A stretch of DNA of 64,000 nt from Bretschneidera sinensis. Taxonomy: Eukaryota; Streptophyta; Magnoliopsida; Brassicales; Akaniaceae. The DNA is taken from positions 67,631,001-67,695,000 of the forward strand of contig CM043698.1 in the NCBI GenBank assembly GCA_023935145.1, read 5' to 3'. Under the pieces are notes generated by a model, which was not told the DNA's origin, made no database searches, and was given only the letters and a program-made list of their open reading frames with translations. Positions 1-11,880 of this stretch are shown here, one piece after another. The translations under genes and the position numbers were made by a program. Each line of letters begins with the position of its first letter. The first letter of the stretch is position 1.

Positions 1-794
1 TGATCGAACTTACCAAGTGGAAAAACATATTTTTTACTCATCAAAGTGGAAGAGTATAATCTGATTTAAATAGGTAAGAAATATCCTAAATTTAAACTTA
101 TCAATGTTATTTTTATTAATTTAATTACAAATTAATTAATCATTTGTGAAAATTTTGTTTATACAGAGTAATTATTTTTCTTATGTAAATAACTTCCTTA
201 TATATAGTAAAACTAAAATTTAATTATTTGAGAAAACTAAAAAACTATTTTAATTTATTAGTTACATACTAATTTATTTTTTGTAAAGAAAAAAAATTAT
301 TTATGTAAAGCTATGAATTTTTTTGTCAAACAATTACTTATAGAGAATCCTAATTTTAAGGGGAAAAAACTAATTATTAAGTAAAAGTATCGTCTATTGA
401 ATGTATTACACCTTATTTGTACTTAAATATATACTATAAAATATAAAATATATTATATATATCTTAGTTATTTGTACTTGAAAAATAAAGATCTATGCAA
501 ACCATAATAGTCATATTATTTACAATGAATTATAGCACTATATAATTGTTATTTCTTGATGAATATATTATAGGCGAAGAAAAGCTAAATAGTAAAACAA
601 TAACAACAAAAGATACTTTCATCTAAATTCTAAACATAAAACATGATGTTCGGGTTTACATGGTATGATAATAATTGTCAATTATATGAAAATAAAAAAA
701 TTGTCAAGGGTTGGTTAGGAGTGTGCGTACGAAAAAATGAATTATTGAACCAAAAATTTTGGTTTGCTTATTATAGGAGGTGGTATTATTTTTT

Positions 795-1150
795 TAGTAC
801 TTCGATAATTTGGTTTGATATCGATTCAAATTTTTTTTTTTTTTATATTTCGGTGATATCAAATGACTGATTTTTTATTTTAATAATTTTGAAAATGTAA
901 TTATTTTTTTAAAATTTCAGTAATACCAAATTATCAAATTATATTTTGATAATACTGAATCATCGAAAATTAGGAAAAAAAACATCTAATAATTTTTTTT
1001 TTTTATAAATGGCTTTATTTTTGTGTCAATCGATAACCAAAACTTTCAGTTTGATTACCGAATGATTTGCACCGCTAAGTTGAATGTAAGATACATCAAA
1101 TCAAATAACATAAAATCACCAAGAAAATGATCCCATGTATTTAGGAATTA
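795..1150. other. About 355-bp block present only in copy A
   Basis: Copies B (near 15,375) and C (near 31,630) run straight from the tttttttag-acttc stretch into the ctgaaact stretch. Copy A carries about 355 bp between them, rich in T runs and in short phrases of the type gata/accgaa/tcgata in both orientations. No coding potential and no clear terminal repeats or target duplication are visible, so I cannot say whether it is a small transposon or sequence lost from the other copies. Confidence 0.5.
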
Positions 1151-1846
1151 ATATTAAAACTGAAACTACGTTGGCGGGAAGAAAAAGTTATATAACTTCT
1201 TGTAATTATTCAATATAAGTAATCATTTGAGTCTACACTCTATTGTAATAAAATATCTCTCTTTACAAAATGGCACTATATGTTTAGACGAATAAACTGA
1301 AAAATCTGTACAAAGTATAACCACAAGATTCTCTTATGGCGCTCTGTTAATATATTAATTAATATAATTTTTTTAAATCATAAATATTTGTCTATATAAA
1401 GTTGAATAAGGGTATTTTTAACTATCAAAAGTCTTACACCCTTTTCATATTTGATACAAATCTCTCTCTCTATATATATCAAAACAACCTCGTACGTAAT
1501 GACATGGATAGTGATATGAACACATTATTTATTTATAAAAATATGTTTTTCAAAAAAAATATCTACCTAATTTCAAATTCAAAATATTTGCATATTTTTT
1601 TCTCTAATTAATAAAATTATTTAATCTCAAATTCAAAACTAATTAAGTGTTTACTCATCAAAACACTTAAACTCTATTAACATGTGGATAAAATAATTTT
1701 ATTTGTGTTTTTGTTTTTTTATATCTATTTCAATATTTTCTTAATTATCTATTAATTAAAAATTTATCCAACTAATTCAATTTTTCTTAATTCTCTTCAA
1801 AGTTTAAATTTTAAATATTTTAAAATTTTATTGCACATATAATCCT

Positions 1847-1859
1847 CACTACAAGATAA
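1847..1859 (+). repeat. CACTA left terminal inverted repeat
   Basis: CACTACAAGATAA. It pairs with the reverse complement of the right end (CACCACAACAGAT) with one mismatch and a small gap. Confidence 0.85.
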
Positions 1860-1867
1860 TTAACATT

Positions 1868-2375
1868 TGTCGGCGCTTTATTTCCGACGCTTTATAAAAA
1901 CGCCGCAATATAATAACCGCCGGCCCTTCTTTTGTGACGCTTTCTTGAACCGCCGCAATATACAAAGAACATATAACGGCGTTTCAAAGCGCCGTTATAT
2001 ATGAATCTTAATACATATAGCGGCGCTTAAAAGCGCCGGAGCTCCTTAGCATATACCGGCGCTTAAATGGGTTTCGAGCATGTTCCGGCGCTTCAAAGTG
2101 TCGAAATATGCTCATCTGCATATACCGACGCTTCAAAGCGCTAGAATATGAAATGTGTTTCGAGCATATTCCGGTGCCGGTATTTTTCGGCATTTTAAAG
2201 CGTCGGAATATGCTCTTCTGCATATATTGGCGCTTTAAAGCGCCGGTATATGCTCCTTTGCATATACCGGCGCTTTAAAGCGCCGAAATATGAAATGGGT
2301 TTCGAGCATATTCCAGCGCTTTAAAATGCCGATATTTTTCGAGGCTTTGAAGCGCCAGTATATGCTAAAAATTAC
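1868..2375. repeat. CACTA left subterminal palindrome array
   Basis: About 500 bp filled with variants of gGCGCTTTAAAGCGCCg at irregular spacing of roughly 20-60 bp, often followed by tatatgc or gaatatgc. The motif is self-complementary. In CACTA elements such subterminal clusters bind the transposition proteins. Apparent minus-strand reading frames here (for example 2008-2223) only read the repeat and are not genes. Confidence 0.85.
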
Positions 2376-2821
2376 ACATATAAAATAGCTACCGCGATTT
2401 TTTTTCCCCCAAAATTCTTTTGCCCCTCGATCCCTTAGCTTCACCGCGCCGTTTCCCCCAAAATTTCGGTCCTGCGGACTCCCCCGCCATACTCTTCTTG
2501 CTGCTTCGCTTCTTCTCTTTATTGGTCCACTGATACTTCCTAATCCTCTACCCTTAATCGTGCACGACATTAAACCCCAACACAAGGATACTGTAAGCCT
2601 TTTCCAATTCTTCTGTTTATTTTCCAATTCTTTTGTTTTGTTGTTCCTTTCATCGATTTCTGTTTTTTTATATACCTGTTGGTTTGGTTGATTTTTGGGT
2701 TGTATTTTTTAGTTATCATAAATTTTTTTGATTTCGTTAATTTGAGAATTTCGTGTCTGTTAACCCGGTGTTTACTTTTCCTGGAGTTTCTTTTCGTGAA
2801 CGCATTCTAGTAAATTAACAT

Positions 2822-2979
2822 TTGGAGACTAGCAAAGCAGACAGAGCAATGTGGCTGATGAAGTGCCCTGCTTTGGTCTCTCGCTCCCTTCAGAGTCCTT
2901 CTTCATCTGAAGATCCCTCGCCCCCGTCGCCAAAGTCATCCTCACCATCGACCCTCTCCTCTCCAATGATGACACTCAG
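2822..2979 (+). pseudogene. Captured exon of TFIIF beta subunit (RAP30-like), frameshifted
   Basis: Reading from 2822 gives LETSKADRAMWLMKCP, the conserved N-terminal motif of plant TFIIF subunit beta (RAP30), the small subunit of general transcription factor IIF that joins RNA polymerase II at the promoter. The frame continues SRSLQSPSSSEDPS and then breaks near 2920. In the next frame the expected VAKVILTIDPLLSNDDTQ follows, so one base has been lost. The exon ends ...ACTCAG with a GT donor at 2980. An in-frame TAA lies two codons upstream of LETS, and the next TFIIF-beta exon is not seen downstream. The fragment lies inside the CACTA, so it is a transduplicated, non-functional piece. The assignment rests on recall of the family motif. 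Confidence 0.75.
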
Positions 2980-5567
2980 GTTCGTTTATATAGATATGCA
3001 CATTCTTGTTTCATAGCGATATGTGGATTTTATAGGATGTTTGATGTGTATAACTGGTTTGGATTTGAATTGCTGTTTTAATTTGTTGACGAGGGGTAGA
3101 ATAGGCTTTAAGTGAGACTTGCTGATTTAATGATCTGATCTCCTCATGTATTGCATAAGGGTTAAATTGATTTTTTTCCGAAGTCATACATTAATCAGGT
3201 CTCATAATGGTCATGAAATGTACTCAAGGTTTCTTGATTCAATGTTGAGCTCCCTGCTCTCTAGAGATGTATGTTTTTGCTATGTATACTAATGCCTTTT
3301 CCCCCAGCTCTGGCATCCATAGGCAGTGTATTTCTAACCGTGGTTTGGACAGGCATTCTAAGTTTGCATAATGCACATATAGATGGATTTTTGCTCCTAA
3401 AACTGTGTACAAATGGATTTAGGTTTGGAGTTATTAATGAAAGGGGTAAAGGGATAAAATATCTGTTTTTTTTATTGAGATTTTCTCATAAATTTTTGTT
3501 GTACCTGCTTTAGAAAATTATTCCATGCCATCCACCAAGTAGGTACTTAAAGGTCAATTTCTATCCACCAAGTAAAGATTCAGTTAAGATGTGGAAAGTT
3601 GTGTTATATCTGATGTTTCTATTTGCATACTTAACATCTCTGACCCATGATCTTCTGGGACAGGAATCTGTCTTCTAATTATTCACAATAGATGAAAGAA
3701 GTGCGCAAAGTACCCTTTTGAAATTTATTATTAACTTTCTTCTTCACTTGCTAGTGGTCTTTTCCAATCATTAGTACTTGTTCTGCTGCATGTTCTTTTC
3801 TTTTTCCGGCATTGCCTGTTTACATGATTATTTATCCTTTCTAGTGGCTAACTTTTTATTTTTGTCCTGGAATGTGGAAGTTCTAATGGGAAAAGTCTGT
3901 TGAGAATGGATTATTTTTGTCCTAGGATAATGAGAATGGATTTAGATGAAGACGAAATACCCAATCGGACTGAAACAGAAATGGGCAAATTGACACTTGT
4001 TGGAAATTGATTGTCAAATAGACAAATCTCTGGCATAAAATTTGTTTTTTTCCTTGTTCTTATTACTTTTCCTTTAATTTGTGATTTTCCAACATATAGA
4101 GCGTAAGCTTAGCAAATGCATTCTCTCTCTTTCTAGTGATGTGTGTGATTTATGTTCCCCTGTTTTCTTTGCAATCAAAGGTTCAATGGGAATTGCAAGC
4201 AGAGTATAAGTTGTGTACGATTATTAGAATGTGCTTGATTTTGAATAGAACAAGCTACTGGTAGTGAGTTGAGTTGGTGAATACAGTTCTCTAAAGAACA
4301 AACTTTGAACTAAATGCTTTCAGTCTTTCTTTAACTACATGAAGTGCATGGAAGAGGAATTATAGATGTTTGAAAATAGTGTTTTGATTGTTTTTAATGG
4401 TTTTTATGGAATGGACAGTTGTCATGTTTATTAAGATAGATAGAGTCATAATTAATGAGGGAAGGTCTGAAGTGATGCAACCAAAAAATGGTTGAAGTAA
4501 TTGTTTGGTTTCCTTGAAGGTATTACATGTGAAATTGTGGCCTAACCAAAGCTCCGCACATACACGCTAAAGTGTTCAATGATTTGGAGCTGTCACAGAA
4601 GTGTAGGGAATTAGCGTGATGAATTTTGTAAAAAAAATTCTGATGGGTAGAGAAAGGCTCTATTAAGTCTGTACCTTTTCAACCTCAAGGGAGTATAGAT
4701 TTAGCCCTCAATTAAAGTGATACATTACAAGGAACATTGGGTAACCCTTGTATATTGTTTTTTTTTCAATCACTGTTTTTTTATTCTTGCCTTGACTTCC
4801 ATGCTTTCAGTTATATCTGGTATCCTCTGCCTTTCTAGGGCTTTTTATTTTTAATTTCTTATACTTACAAGAGAAATGCATAAGCTCTTTGCATTTATGT
4901 TCAGTTTGTATTTTGTAATATGGCATTCTTTGCTGTTATGACCAGTTTGTTTGTGTTCCTTTTTCTTTTCTTTCTTTTGTTGCTATTATGTCTATTTGAA
5001 GGATCTTTAACAGCTTTTGACTGCTTAAGAAGAGGCTTTTTTTAATTATTTTATTATTTCTTTATAGAACATCTATCATTGCATCTCTGTCCATATCATA
5101 TAAGTCGTTCGAATGTTGTATTTTGCAGGCAAAGCAGTGAACAAAACTTGAGGTCGGCGAATTTAGATTCATCATGTAACTAGATGATGAGGGAGAGAAG
5201 TGTTTTTGGCTTTTGAGGAGATGAAGGTTGCTGTCTTTCCAGATACATGCATCATAGCATTTATATTCACGTATACAGTTGGTTAATAGAGGATTTCATA
5301 ATTGATTTCATGATGGTAAAATAATTTTTTAGACTACATTCCATTACTTTGTTTTGTATGGATTTTATATGTTAACTATGATTGTTTTTTGTGTAAATGA
5401 GATGACTTTTGTATTGAGTAAATGAATTTTTATGAATATTTGATGGTACATTTTATATATTGAAGAGCATTTGAAATTTTATGGATTTGATGGTACATTT
5501 TATTTATTGAAGGGTATTAGTGTTGATATTTAAGCCAAAATAATATAAAAACACGAAAAAACCACTT
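2980..5567 (+). other. Intron-like interior of the CACTA
   Basis: About 2.6 kb of T-rich sequence starting at a splice donor after the TFIIF-beta exon. It contains several polypyrimidine-AG stretches, such as tattttgcag at about 5121-5130. It reads as captured intron or flank of the donor gene. No further exon could be assigned. Confidence 0.5.
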
Positions 5568-5795
5568 TTAGCGGCGTCGCTATACGTTGGTATATTTCGG
5601 TGCTTTTAAGCGCCGGTATATAGCGGCGCCTAGAAGCGCCGCAATAAAAAATATGCATATTACGGCGCTTTCTTTAAGCGCCAGTATTTACGCTTCGACA
5701 CCACACATACCGATGCTTTATCCAGTGCTTGCAATAAGCGTCGATAATGCATATTGCGGCGCTTCAACGTAATATGCAAAAAAAAACGCCGGTGT
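5568..5795. repeat. CACTA right subterminal palindrome array
   Basis: Shorter counterpart of the left array, with GCGCTT...AAGCGCC motifs and diverged versions. The reading frame at 5587-5772 is a by-product of these repeats. Confidence 0.8.
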
Positions 5796-5802
5796 TCGCC
5801 TA

Positions 5803-5815
5803 ATCTGTTGTGGTG
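5803..5815 (-). repeat. CACTA right terminal inverted repeat
   Basis: ATCTGTTGTGGTG, the inverted partner of CACTACAAGATAA, followed directly by target duplication cct at 5816-5818. Confidence 0.85.
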
Positions 5816-5818
5816 CCT

Positions 5819-7380
5819 CGTTTCTTTGTTATCTTTTTCTCTCCATCTTTTTACACTTTTTGTATATATATGTCTCCAGTTTTTTTTCCTTTCTTTTTAT
5901 TTCTTTGCTCCACTAGTTAGAAATTATTGGTAAGTATGTTATTATATTTTACTTAACTCTTTCTATGTTTTAAATAGATTTCATTATCAAAGAATAGTCT
6001 GTCACTTTCTACATTTGTCTCCATATTCTTTTTGTGTTTAGTTTTTTCAATCTCTTGCTCTCCTCAGTGGACTTATTGGTAACGATATACTATTATATTT
6101 TACTTGGTGAAATTGTAATATTTTAATAGATTGTATATTGTATGCATGCATTTACTTTATATTATATTATCCTTTTTAACTTGTAAATATGCAAATGTTT
6201 TATTTTTACGATGATGAGTACTTGGTCAAGTGCGGAAAACATCTTGGACGGTGTCCCAAATTCCTTTCTCTTTTTATGTGTCAGGGTTGTATTCGTCGAA
6301 GAATTCTCAAAACAAGTTATATACTGTAAATATATATATTCTTAATATAAGTAAAAATTTATATTTATAAGATGTGTGCATCAGAATGTCCTAATAATAT
6401 TATAATTTTTTATTTACAATATCCTAAAAAATTTTAATATAATTTACATTTTATATATATATATATATATATATGTCTAGAATCCTCTCCATTATTGTCT
6501 AAACAACAAAGTATCAAAACAGCGGAGGAAATCTAGATTCTTCCCTGAAAACTTCTTATTTTTATTGGATGCCCAAAATTTTAATCACAACATTGTGAGG
6601 TGTACGCTTAAAAAACTATTGCTAGATCGATTTTGGATTATGTTCCCATAATTGGAAATTTTCATTGTTATAGGTCATATCTAAGAGTTTTCCAATTGAT
6701 GAGAGAATACAATATAGTATATAATTGATGAGTTGGTGAAAATAATTTTCTTTTTTGGTGTACATTACAAATTAATTTATATGCCATGTGAGTCAACATT
6801 CAATTGAGAAAATAACTTTCACCACCTTAATAGATATATTTTTTATCTTTTAAATTAACATATTTATATTGTGATCACATGTCGCTCACTTCATGGATAT
6901 AGCTTAATATGGTAGAATAGAGTAGGAATTCTTCTAAGCATTTTAAACAAAAATACGTTTGGGGTTGACATGAGATAAGAGCTAACCTTTGATATTTAGA
7001 GATGTAAGCTTTTGGAAAATGGTCAATTATTCTTTTATAGTCTAACACACCCGCTTACATGTAAATTGAATGAAAACTTAATGAATTTTATACATGAACC
7101 CAAATGTATTAAAACTAGCCCGAGTGTTACTTAAAGAACCTAATGAAATATTAATAAAAAAAATGTCATTCCCTGGACTCAAAACCAAGGCCTTTAGTTT
7201 TAATACTTAAGAATAATCAAATTATCAATAAATTAGATATTTGATCTCTTTATACAAAGCAAATTCTGCGCACATGCAGTTTTAAATATTCACTATAATG
7301 AAATAATTTGAAAATAATTATTTCCTAAAAAAATATTAAATTCAGCGTGTATTCTATACGATGTGCAAAAAATTTGTAAC
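5819..7380. other. Duplicated AT-rich intergenic sequence
   Basis: Aligns with copy B from 16,079 and partly with copy C from 32,200. Within it (about 6210-6300) lies a stretch of slightly higher GC reading KCGKHLGRCPKF in one frame. It is conserved at 16,438 (RCRKRLGQCPKF) and 32,560. The surrounding frame is short and breaks differently in each copy, so I do not call a gene. Confidence 0.5.
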
Positions 7381-7517
7381 ATTTAAGATGAAGTAAGATA
7401 AGTTTGAATATTGAAATATAAAAAAATATATATATGAATATAATGAGAAGATAAAAAATAGATATAGATAAACCTTTTAAATAAAAATATAAGAGTTTTG
7501 AGATGATCAAAGATAAG

Positions 7518-7580
<63 letters not shown>

Positions 7581-8980
7581 TACACACACACAAAGTTTGA
7601 ATATAATGAGGAAAAAAAAAAAAAGCTAAGAGATAGTATATAAAAATCTGATAGATAAATATTGCAAGATTCTTAAGATAGAATCAGATACTCTTAATAA
7701 TTAAATACAAAAAATTTTAATATACTGAATAAATACAAAATTTGAATGTAATGAGGAGATAAAAAAATGTTAAGATATATAGATAAAGCTAATAGATAAA
7801 CAAATGCTCTTATAGAAAAAATGAATATAATGAGTAGTTAAAAAGCTAAAAGATAAAAATGCTCCAAATATAATAAAAAAAAACTAATACATATAGATTA
7901 AGATAACCAACAAAAAAAAAGAATAATTTTTAAAATGAAATAAGTTAAAGTTCGAATATTGAAATATATAAAATTTAAATATAATGAGGAGATAAAAAAG
8001 CTAATAGATATTTATAATCTTATTGCTTAGATGAAACAAGATAAGTTTGATATTGAAATATATAAAATTTGAAAATAAAGAGAAGATAAAAAAGCTAATA
8101 GATATAAATAAAACTAATAGATAAAAATTGCATGATTTTTAAGATGAAATAAGATTGAACAAAATTTTAATATAATGAGTTAATACAAAGTTTAAATATA
8201 ATGAGTAGATACAAAATTTAAATATAATGAGGAGATAAAAAGGTTAATAGATAAAAAAAGTGCTTTGATATAAAATTTGAATATAATGAGTAGTTTAAAA
8301 AATATTAGATAAATTAATAGAATATAAAGACGAGAAAAAAAGAAGAAAAATTCATGATTTTTAAGATAAAATAAGATAAGTTTAAATATTGAAATATAAA
8401 AAGACTGAATATAATGAGGAGATAGAAAAACTAATAGATAATGATAAAAAAAAATATAAGATTTTTAGTATGCAGTATGATAAATTGTATATTGAGATAT
8501 AAAAATTTTGAATAAAATGAAGAGATAAAAAAGGCAATAGGTATAGATAAAACAAATAGATAAAAAAAATATAAAATTTTTAAGATAAAAAGAAGATAGA
8601 TTGAATATTAAAATATAAAAAATGTAATATAATGAAAAGATACAAAATTAAATATTCTAACAAGATAAAAAAGCTAAAACTTTGATAAAAAATTTAAGTA
8701 TAACAAGTAGTTGAAAAGCTATTAGATAAAAAATATGAATATAATAAGATGAAAAGAAAGCTAATAGATATAGATAAAGCCAATAAAAAATGTAGGATTT
8801 TAAAGATGAAATAAGTTAAGTTTATATATTGAAATATGCAAAATTTAAATATAAAGTGGAGATGAAAAAAAAAGCTAGTAGATATTGATAAAAATACAAA
8901 TTTTTAAGATGAAGTAAGATAAGTTGTCTATTGAAATATACAAAATTTGAATATAATAAGGATATAAAAAAATTAAGAAT
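7380..8980. repeat. Degenerate AT-rich tandem repeat, unit about 100-110 bp (copy A)
   Basis: The phrase ttttaagatgaaataagataag, then attgaaatataaaattt, then aatataatgaggagataaaa, then gctaatagatatagata recurs about every 100 bp in diverged form, for example near 7382, 7932, 8030, 8138, 8360, 8460, 8578, 8800 and 8905. It is a minisatellite-like array with no coding capacity, shared with copies B and C. Confidence 0.75.
7521..7576. repeat. (TA)n microsatellite
   Basis: About 28 uninterrupted TA units. IYIYIY reading frames across it are artefacts. Confidence 0.95.
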
Positions 8981-9117
8981 GATTTTGATTGTTCACGTGA
9001 ATTGAATTATGGTACAAATTATTTTTGACGATATATGCCAGTTTAGTTTATAGACTATAATTGACAATGTTGAATAATATTTTTTAGATATAAGAATTAC
9101 ATTCATTTTGAAATTAT

Positions 9118-9290
9118 GTTTATTTAATAGATGCTACATTTTAATGTATAAATGATGAATTTCTGTTCTCATTGGTTTTTGAAATTAAAAAAAAAAATAG
9201 TAGAATGTGCAAAGTATAGTAAAATATGTATAAAACAAAGTATGTAGTGTCTGCATTTGATTGCTATCCTATGATTCAGTGATTCAAAAT
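9118..9290 (+). repeat. Internal paralogous segment, first member
   Basis: From tttaatagatgctaca through aaaacaaagtatgtag to attgctatcct, this matches 11,067-11,240 of the same copy with many substitutions. The pair predates the A/B/C duplication. It appears to have mediated a deletion in copy B. In copy C the first member is the target of the nested retrotransposon. Confidence 0.75.
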
Positions 9291-9392
9291 GTGCAAAAAG
9301 TTTGGACATGTTTGAGTATTACCATGCTGACGTGCATTTGCTTGAAAGTGATTCAACCATTAGCATTATGTTTCAAAGATGAAACACACATA

Positions 9393-9396
<4 letters not shown>

Positions 9397-9437
<41 letters not shown>
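9397..9437. repeat. (AT)n microsatellite
   Basis: About 20 AT units. The orthologous site in copy C (about 58,876) is much shorter, as expected of replication slippage. Confidence 0.95.
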
Positions 9438-9440
<3 letters not shown>

Positions 9441-11064
9441 TAGGAATGATTTGAATATTTTGTTTATTTTATAAATAAATTAACAATGTCTATCATTCTT
9501 TTAATTAAGAGTACAATTTTTTTATTTATTAGAATGTTAATTATTTATTTTAGACTGATTTCTCACATTTTGAATGTTAAATTGCTTTGAATTTATTTTT
9601 AAGTGATATTTCAACAGTTTTTAAAATTAAGAATATAATAATCTAATGAATCTATCTCATGCATTGCATGGGTCACAAGCTAGTTATATAGAACAATAAA
9701 AGATTATAGCAATCCACATTCTAATAGAATAATAGAAGATTTATCAATCCAAATTGTATTAGAATTAAAATATTATTTTTATATAATTCAATAATTATAG
9801 AATCAAAACTACACCGTTTAAATAAGAGTATTTTTGTCTATCAAAAGTTTTATACTTATTTAGACTTTTATATATGTTATAGATGTAAAATTATTCTTTT
9901 GTACTAGTTATATACTTATATTATGCCATATATTCAGTTTTAATAGGAGAAACATAAAAAACAATGTAGTATTACATGCTCATGGTTATTAAAGACATCT
10001 TCCTGTCTAGATCGTGGGTAAGGGATCGCACTTAATTAATAATTGTTATTCTTTTAGGCAACCCTGAATATTTATATTGTGTTCATTGATAAAAAGTTTA
10101 AAGTTGTATCATTAAATGGAAAGAATCTAAGTTTGACCATCATGAGTGTAAAGGTTTTTTTTTTTTTCCACTTTAGGTGGATAATTTGATAGTGTTATGA
10201 AATTATATGTGGACTATACAATAATATTATTGATTTATATTATAATCAAATTATCAAAGGGTTAAACTACGATATCATTATTATAATTGCATACATCGAT
10301 GTCCATGACTGTAACTACCGTTGACATGAAATTTCTTCAAATCTTAATTATTAAATTACCACGAGCACCAAACTATCCATCATATTAAATCATTGCAAAT
10401 ATTTTTAAAATGACCAAATTACTCTTTAAGCATTTCTAAAATCCTTTAAGCTGGATTACTTTTTTGGGTTCGTGAAATGTTGAAAAACTACTTGTAATTT
10501 TGCTTGTTGTAATCATGGTTGATTACTAATTTGAATGATAAAGTTGAGAACTTATGGCAAGAATTTACAAGTTTCTTTTGACTAATCAATCAAGTAGACA
10601 CCCTTCGTACTTAGGGCTTTTATGTTTTTTGGCATAGATGTTTGTATTGAGTTGGATTGCAATGCCATTATTTTAAACTAATGGATTTGATTGTAAATAA
10701 GTGCAAAATAGATGATGTTATTGTAATTTAAACTATGTCATTATATTATTGTGCGTGTAAAGCATCGCTTAAAAAAATTGAAGGTAACTGTTATATTTAT
10801 TTAATCAAATCATGTTCATGTTTACTGGATTTTTTATTAAATGAAAATCATTTCAATAAACTCAATATTTTAGTTTAGTGGTTACCACTTAATCCTTTAT
10901 ATTAGAGATGAAAATTTGATTTTTCTTACTCATCATTTAAAAAAAAATATTATTTTGATAAAGGAAATAAGTAAAGGGAAAAATTCAAATTAAAAAGAAA
11001 AAAAAAAGAAAGTCATTTGACTAGTGAAAGCCATTGATAATTGGATTTTATTTAACCCTAATTA
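9438..11064. other. AT-rich intergenic DNA without genes
   Basis: Only short chance frames. Conserved in copy C (about 58,890-60,530) and absent from copy B. No RNA gene or recognisable element seen. Confidence 0.6.
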
Positions 11065-11066
11065 TA

Positions 11067-11880
11067 TTTGTTTAATAGATGTTACATATTAATATATACA
11101 TGATGAATTTATATTCTCACCATTTTTTAAATTAAAAATAATCAATATAATGTGAAAAGTATAGTAAAATATGTATGAAACAAAGTATGTAGTTTATGTA
11201 TTTGATTGCAACCCTATAACTGCTTCAAGTGATCAGGTGTAGAGCCAGGATTTTTTCCTTAAGTGGACTAATTCCAGTCGGTTAAAATAATATTATTTTT
11301 AATGGGTCTCTAGTAAATGGAGTAATTTTTTGGATCAATAAACCATTAGAGGAATCATGAATGTCATGTCATCATTATGTTGATATGACACTCATCTAAT
11401 AGTACATTGATCCAAAAAAATTCTTGGAGATGATCACGATCCTAACATACTTAGATTATACATAAATATGTATGATCAATTTATAACATATATAACAAAA
11501 ATAAAAATAAAAACAACTTCGGGAAGCCTTTCCATTTTAAGTTGTGCTCATCCTATTTATTGGATAAAAAGCTTAATTTACAAATTTTTTCTTTATTCAA
11601 ATATTCTCATCTCTTGATGTTTTTTTTTTAAAAATATTTATTGATTAAAATTAACTATCTAAATTTCTAATTTATATAATAATAGTTTTAATTTAACAAA
11701 TAATATTTATTTTTTATAACCATTAACATTTTTTATCTTAATTATTAGTTAAGTGAAAGAATAAAATACAAAAAAAAGAGAGTTATAAAGACTAAAATTT
11801 TGAATAAATGCAAATACATAATAAATTTTTTGGTACATTGGACAAATACTTGATAACTTGAAGTTTATTAAATAAATAAT
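11067..11880 (+). repeat. Internal paralogous segment, second member, and flank
   Basis: Starts with the second member of the internal repeat and continues through ttgattgcaaccct...gtagagccaggattttttcc and an AT-rich tail. The same unit occurs twice in tandem in copy B (18,733 and 19,690) and once in copy C (60,540). No coding capacity seen. Confidence 0.7.

Larger units (their letters stand above)
1847..5815. mobile_element. Non-autonomous CACTA (En/Spm) transposon with captured gene sequence
   Basis: A 3,969-bp element. It starts CACTACAAGAT and ends ATCTGTTGTGGTG, an imperfect terminal inverted repeat of the CACTA superfamily. It is flanked by the 3-bp duplication cct (1844-1846 and 5816-5818), the length this superfamily makes. 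The homologous positions in copy B (about 16,074-16,078) and copy C (about 32,197) read straight through with one cct, so they are true empty sites. Subterminal regions are packed with GCGCTT/AAGCGC palindromes, the usual TNP-binding architecture. No transposase is recognisable. The interior (about 2400-5150) is less AT-rich, looks like host gene exon and intron sequence, and includes a TFIIF-beta exon. It therefore resembles a Pack-CACTA that would move in trans. Confidence 0.93.

Noticed and set aside
2008..2627. Minus-strand frames of 71 and 130 codons in the CACTA
   Set aside because: They read the palindromic subterminal repeat and the antisense of captured sequence; no recognisable domain.
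7325..7591. Two overlapping minus-strand frames rich in IYIYIY
   Set aside because: They are translations of the (TA)n microsatellite and AT-rich flank; no codon-use or homology support.
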